Shown: positions 4,850 to 7,579 of the stretch, piece by piece
Position numbering within the stretch: position 1 is the stretch's first letter
Layout: each line of letters opens with the position of its first letter
Origin: Chloroflexota bacterium
GTDB taxonomy: Bacteria > Chloroflexota > Dormibacteria > Dormibacterales > Dormibacteraceae
NCBI GenBank assembly: GCA_005879675.1
Contig: VBJE01000131.1
Location: 1 to 7,579 of the forward strand
Direction: 5' to 3'
Length of the DNA: 7,579 bases
Program-made: the position numbers and the translations under genes
The notes under the pieces: generated by a model
Databases searched by the model: none
What the model was told of the DNA's origin: nothing
Seen by the model: the letters and a program-made list of their open reading frames with translations, nothing else

Positions 4850-7201
4850 CTCGGGTCCCGGTTCCGGCGCCACCGCGACTCCATGGCGCTCGCTGTGCGC
4901 GGCCATGGCCGCCACGTACAGCTGCACGTACTTCAGCGCCGACCGCGACCACGACACGTCCTCTTTCATCGCGTGCTGGACGAGCCACGCCCACACGCCC
5001 TGGTGGCGGAAGGTCTCGGCGGCCCGGACGACCGCCGCGAAAAACTGCCACGGGTCGTAAGGGCCGAACCTGAAGCCATTGCCGCGCTGGGCGGCAGGGT
5101 CGTAGTCGCGGATCGTGTCGGCCAGCCCACCCGTCGCGCGCACGACCGGGATCGTCCCGTAGCGAAGCGCGATCAGCTGCGCCAGGCCGCCGGGCTCGAA
5201 GCGCGACGGCATCCAGAGCATGTCCGCGCCGGCGTAGATCCGCTGGGCCAGGCCCGCGTCGAACCCAATCGCGACCGCGACCTGGCGCGGCAGCTCGCCG
5301 GCCCAGCGCCGGAACATGTCCTCATAGCGGCGGTCGCCGGTGCCGATCACGACCACCTGCAGGCCCAGCTGCAGGAGCTCCGGCATCGCCTGCTCGATGA
5401 GGTCGAAGCCCTTGACGTCGTAGAAGCGCGACACGATCGCGCACAGGGGCTTGCTCGAATCCTCCAGGCCCAGTTCTGTGCGCAGCGCCGCGCGGCACAG
5501 CACCTTTCCCTGCGGAGCGTCGGCCGAGTAGTGGTGCGTGATGTTCGGGTCGCGCTGGGGGTCGAAGATGTCGTAATCGATTCCGTTCAGGATCCCGTGC
5601 AGCTTCTGCGTGTTCCGGCGCAGAAGCTCGTCGAGACTCTCGCCGAACTCGGGCGTCTGGATCTCCTTCGCGTAGCGCTCGCTGACCGTGTTGACCACGT
5701 CCGCGAAGTGGATGCCACGTCCGAGGACGTTGACCACGTTGTCCAGCCCGGGGATGCCGAGCTTGATCAGGCCCCACTCCTGGAGACCGGCAAGCACGAT
5801 CGCCCCGAAACCGAAGATGCCCTGCGCCGAGAGGTTGTGGATGGTGAGCGCGGTGGCGATGTCGGTGTAGCCGTCGCCGTCGTACACGCGGTCGAGCAGG
5901 TTCGGGATCAGCGCTCCATACCAGTCGTGCACATGGATGACGTCGGGGAAGAACTCGAGCGCCGGCAGCATCTCGAGCACCGCGCGACAGAAGTACACGG
6001 AACGCGCGTCGTCGTCACCGAAGCCGAACATCCCGTCGCGGTCGTAGAGCTGCGGGCAGTCGACGAAGTAGACCACCAGCTCCCCGAGGCGGCCCTCGAA
6101 GATCGTCGCCGGGATCTTGTCGCCGCCGAGCGGGACCTGCAGGTCGGTGACCACCGGACGCAGGCCGTAGCGGCCGATGTCGACCTGGCGGTACCGGGGT
6201 ATGACCGCGCGGACGTCGTGGCCGAGACGCCGCAGCTCCTTCGACAGCGAGGCGGCCACGTCGGACACGCCGCCGAGCTTCGCGAAGGGGGCGAGCTCCG
6301 CGGTCGCGACCAGGACCTTGAGGTGCCGCCCGAGCTCGACGTCGATCTGGGGGGCCTGTCCAGGCACACGGATGCCGAGCGCGCCTGAGGGCGGGACGAC
6401 CTCGATGTCCTTCCCCTCCCTGCTGACGATCAACGCGAGCTCGAACGCATCCCCGGCCCGCTTGCCCAGCTGCGAGAAGGGGATCGCGACGGCGAATGGA
6501 TCCTCGACGTCCCAGGACTTCTCGGTGACCGCCTTCGTCTGCGACTCGGCGACTCGCAGCACCGACACCCCGCCGCCCTGCGCGCGCGGCGTGATGCGCA
6601 CGACCACCGACGGGTCGAAGCCCAGCTCGGCCATCGCCGTCCGCGGCAGCGGCAGGTCCTGGTCCCCCTCTTCGCCCACGGGCGCCTGGCCCGCGCAGTA
6701 GAGCCAGAACTCGATCTTCTGCGATTCGAGCTCATGCCCGGTGCGAGGCGAGTCGATCCGGAAGTACATGTTCTCCTCGTCGTTGCCGTAGTACACGCGC
6801 TCGACGACGCCGGCCGGGCGGTGCAAAGCGCCGAAGCCGGAGCCGACGAGGTAGTAGCCGCCGTGCGCCCAGGCGGGGTCGTGCTTGGACCGCGGGCTGA
6901 TCGTCGTCGCGGGCACGCCTCGTTCGGGCGTGGGCGCGCGCTTGATGATCGGCTGGAAGAGTCGCGCGGGCGCGCGAGCGCCCATCAGCTTGTAGACGTT
7001 GCGCAGGTGCAGCCGGAACTGGTTGTCCCAGATCGGGTCCATGCCCGAGTCGTGCTTGCGGCTGAACCACCAGAACCAGTCGCTCCCCTCGGTGATGAGG
7101 ATCTCGCGCCACGCGAGGGCCGCCTGCTGCGAGTCCTTGGGGCGCTGCTGCGACTGCGCGTCGAGCCAGTCGCGCGTCTCCGCAAGCAGGTCCCACGCCA
7201 T
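4823..7201 (-). CDS. glgA: Glycogen synthase (GT5), C-terminal part of a GH57-GT5 fusion cut by a frame break
   Basis: Open frame of 792 residues. Residues 1 to about 90 are the end of a GH57 domain (MAWDLLAETRDWLD, ILITEGSDWFWWF at 34-46, FRLHLRNVYKLMG at 62-74). Residues about 110-290 look like a beta-sandwich linker (RVYYGNDEENMYFRID). From 294 onward it is a GT5 glycogen/starch synthase, which transfers glucose from ADP- or NDP-glucose to alpha-1,4-glucan. Motifs are KLGGVSD at 308-314, HVHDWYGA at 423-430, TIHNLSAQGIF at 453-463, SRFYDVKG at 591-598 with the donor-binding Arg592 and Lys597, and SRFEPGGLAQL at 666-676 with Glu669. In E. coli GlgA the latter motif is EPCG; here Cys is Gly. 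The ATG at 7201 has no ribosome binding site and lies inside the GH57 domain, so it is not the natural start: the gene began upstream and its frame was broken at 7202-7209. The GT5 domain appears intact. It converges with the phosphorylase gene across the structured insert. Confidence 0.88.
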   Translation of the reverse strand: MAWDLLAETRDWLDAQSQQRPKDSQQAALAWREILITEGSDWFWWFSRKHDSGMDPIWDNQFRLHLRNVYKLMGARAPARLFQPIIKRAPTPERGVPATTISPRSKHDPAWAHGGYYLVGSGFGALHRPAGVVERVYYGNDEENMYFRIDSPRTGHELESQKIEFWLYCAGQAPVGEEGDQDLPLPRTAMAELGFDPSVVVRITPRAQGGGVSVLRVAESQTKAVTEKSWDVEDPFAVAIPFSQLGKRAGDAFELALIVSREGKDIEVVPPSGALGIRVPGQAPQIDVELGRHLKVLVATAELAPFAKLGGVSDVAASLSKELRRLGHDVRAVIPRYRQVDIGRYGLRPVVTDLQVPLGGDKIPATIFEGRLGELVVYFVDCPQLYDRDGMFGFGDDDARSVYFCRAVLEMLPALEFFPDVIHVHDWYGALIPNLLDRVYDGDGYTDIATALTIHNLSAQGIFGFGAIVLAGLQEWGLIKLGIPGLDNVVNVLGRGIHFADVVNTVSERYAKEIQTPEFGESLDELLRRNTQKLHGILNGIDYDIFDPQRDPNITHHYSADAPQGKVLCRAALRTELGLEDSSKPLCAIVSRFYDVKGFDLIEQAMPELLQLGLQVVVIGTGDRRYEDMFRRWAGELPRQVAVAIGFDAGLAQRIYAGADMLWMPSRFEPGGLAQLIALRYGTIPVVRATGGLADTIRDYDPAAQRGNGFRFGPYDPWQFFAAVVRAAETFRHQGVWAWLVQHAMKEDVSWSRSALKYVQLYVAAMAAHSERHGVAVAPEPGPEPSATPVGQ

Positions 7202-7579
7202 GTTGTGCTGCCGGTGTGCAGGTGGTGCAGCTGCTGCTGCGGAGGGTGCTCAGCGAGAAAATCCGACACCGTGGTCGTGACGATGTCCGAGCTCGACTCG
7301 AGCTCGGTGTACAGCGCGTTCAGGAAGTCGTGCCCGTCGCGCGGGTAGAACTCCCAGGCATTCTCGCCGTCGAGGGCGATCACCGCCAGGTAGTCGCGGT
7401 CGCCCTGGACGTCCCGGATCCGGTGCAGCCGGCCGATGAGATCGCGCGCCGCGTCGATGGAGGACATGCGCTGGTAGTCGAAGCCGATGACGTTCGAAAG
7501 CTGCGAGTCGCGGAAGACCATCGACACCGACCGGCCCTCGCGCGCGACGCGCTTGGGCTGGTAGAGGTGCTCGTCGCGG
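6985..7579 (-). pseudogene. GH57 alpha-glucan-active domain, partial; N-terminal side of the broken GH57-GT5 fusion
   Basis: The frame is open to the right window edge and starts outside it. Translated from 7578 it reads RDEHLYQPKRV, then MVFRDSQLSNVIGFDY, VIALDGENAWEFYP, DGHDFLNALYTEL and LHTGS. This is the late catalytic region of family GH57 (amylases, 4-alpha-glucanotransferases, branching enzymes). The Asp of DGEN (codon 7371-7369) probably matches the catalytic acid/base of the amylopullulanase-like members. Homology ends at about 7207. The remaining frame to 6985 is out-of-frame read-through, and the true continuation is the synthase frame beginning at 7207. Whether the enzyme branches, hydrolyses or transfers cannot be told from this fragment. 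It was presumably one polypeptide with the synthase, well over 1,000 residues long. Confidence 0.75.
7202..7209 (-). other. Frame-break junction in the GH57-GT5 gene (inferred 3n+1 nt deletion)
   Basis: Upstream frame ends with LHTGS (Ser codon 7209-7207). The downstream frame resumes as HNMAWDLL with His codon 7207-7205, again equivalent to a -1 shift. GH57 relatives normally carry a conserved stretch of the WINANFAIWIGH type between these points; here it is absent. Family spacing suggests about 43 nt lost, and AGC could be the shared junction bases. The size is inferred from remembered consensus. Confidence 0.65.

Noticed and set aside
4692..5051. A 119-codon minus-strand open frame across the spacer and the synthase 3' end
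   Set aside because: It overlaps the synthase in another frame, crosses the palindrome and both hairpin regions, has low-complexity Arg/Gly/Pro composition and resembles no protein I know.
4883..6388. A 501-codon plus-strand open frame antisense to the synthase
   Set aside because: It has no recognisable motifs and biased composition. It mirrors the codon structure of the true minus-strand gene.

Overview
The window is GC-rich DNA with strong G/C preference at third codon positions, bacterial gene density and one tRNA end. The protein families (a nucleotidyltransferase fused to a phosphohexomutase-like domain, a GT35 alpha-glucan phosphorylase, and a GH57 domain joined to a GT5 glycogen synthase) suggest a high-GC actinobacterial-type lineage, possibly Thermoleophilia. 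That placement is inference; no marker gene here proves it.

Layout, left to right. (1) The 5' half of a minus-strand tRNA, probably tRNA-Gly. (2) A complete 840-residue minus-strand gene: a sugar-1-phosphate nucleotidyltransferase with hexapeptide repeats and a phosphohexomutase-like C-terminus whose catalytic loops are degenerate. (3) A 29-bp divergent intergenic stretch with overlapping promoter-like elements. (4) A plus-strand alpha-glucan phosphorylase whose reading frame breaks near 3441, where a short conserved active-site segment is missing. (5) A 221-bp convergent spacer made largely of inverted repeats. It is flanked by a 27-nt direct repeat that carries the stop codons of both neighbouring genes. 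(6) A minus-strand GT5 glycogen synthase that was originally the C-terminal part of a GH57-GT5 fusion. Its reading frame also breaks, near 7202-7209, again with a short conserved segment missing. The GH57 part runs off the right edge.

Taken together this is a storage-glucan locus. The phosphorylase would release glucose 1-phosphate from alpha-glucan, the synthase would extend glucan from NDP-glucose, and the GH57 domain would branch or rearrange chains. The nucleotidyltransferase would make an NDP-sugar, formally GDP-mannose by family name but possibly NDP-glucose here.

The most unusual points are three. Two separate -1-type frame breaks each remove about 43-46 nt of conserved sequence. A structured 218-nt insert separates two genes that would otherwise overlap tail to tail by 24 nt. 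The mutase-like domain looks like a pseudoenzyme. The frame breaks could be true gene decay or assembly errors, and the sequence alone cannot decide.
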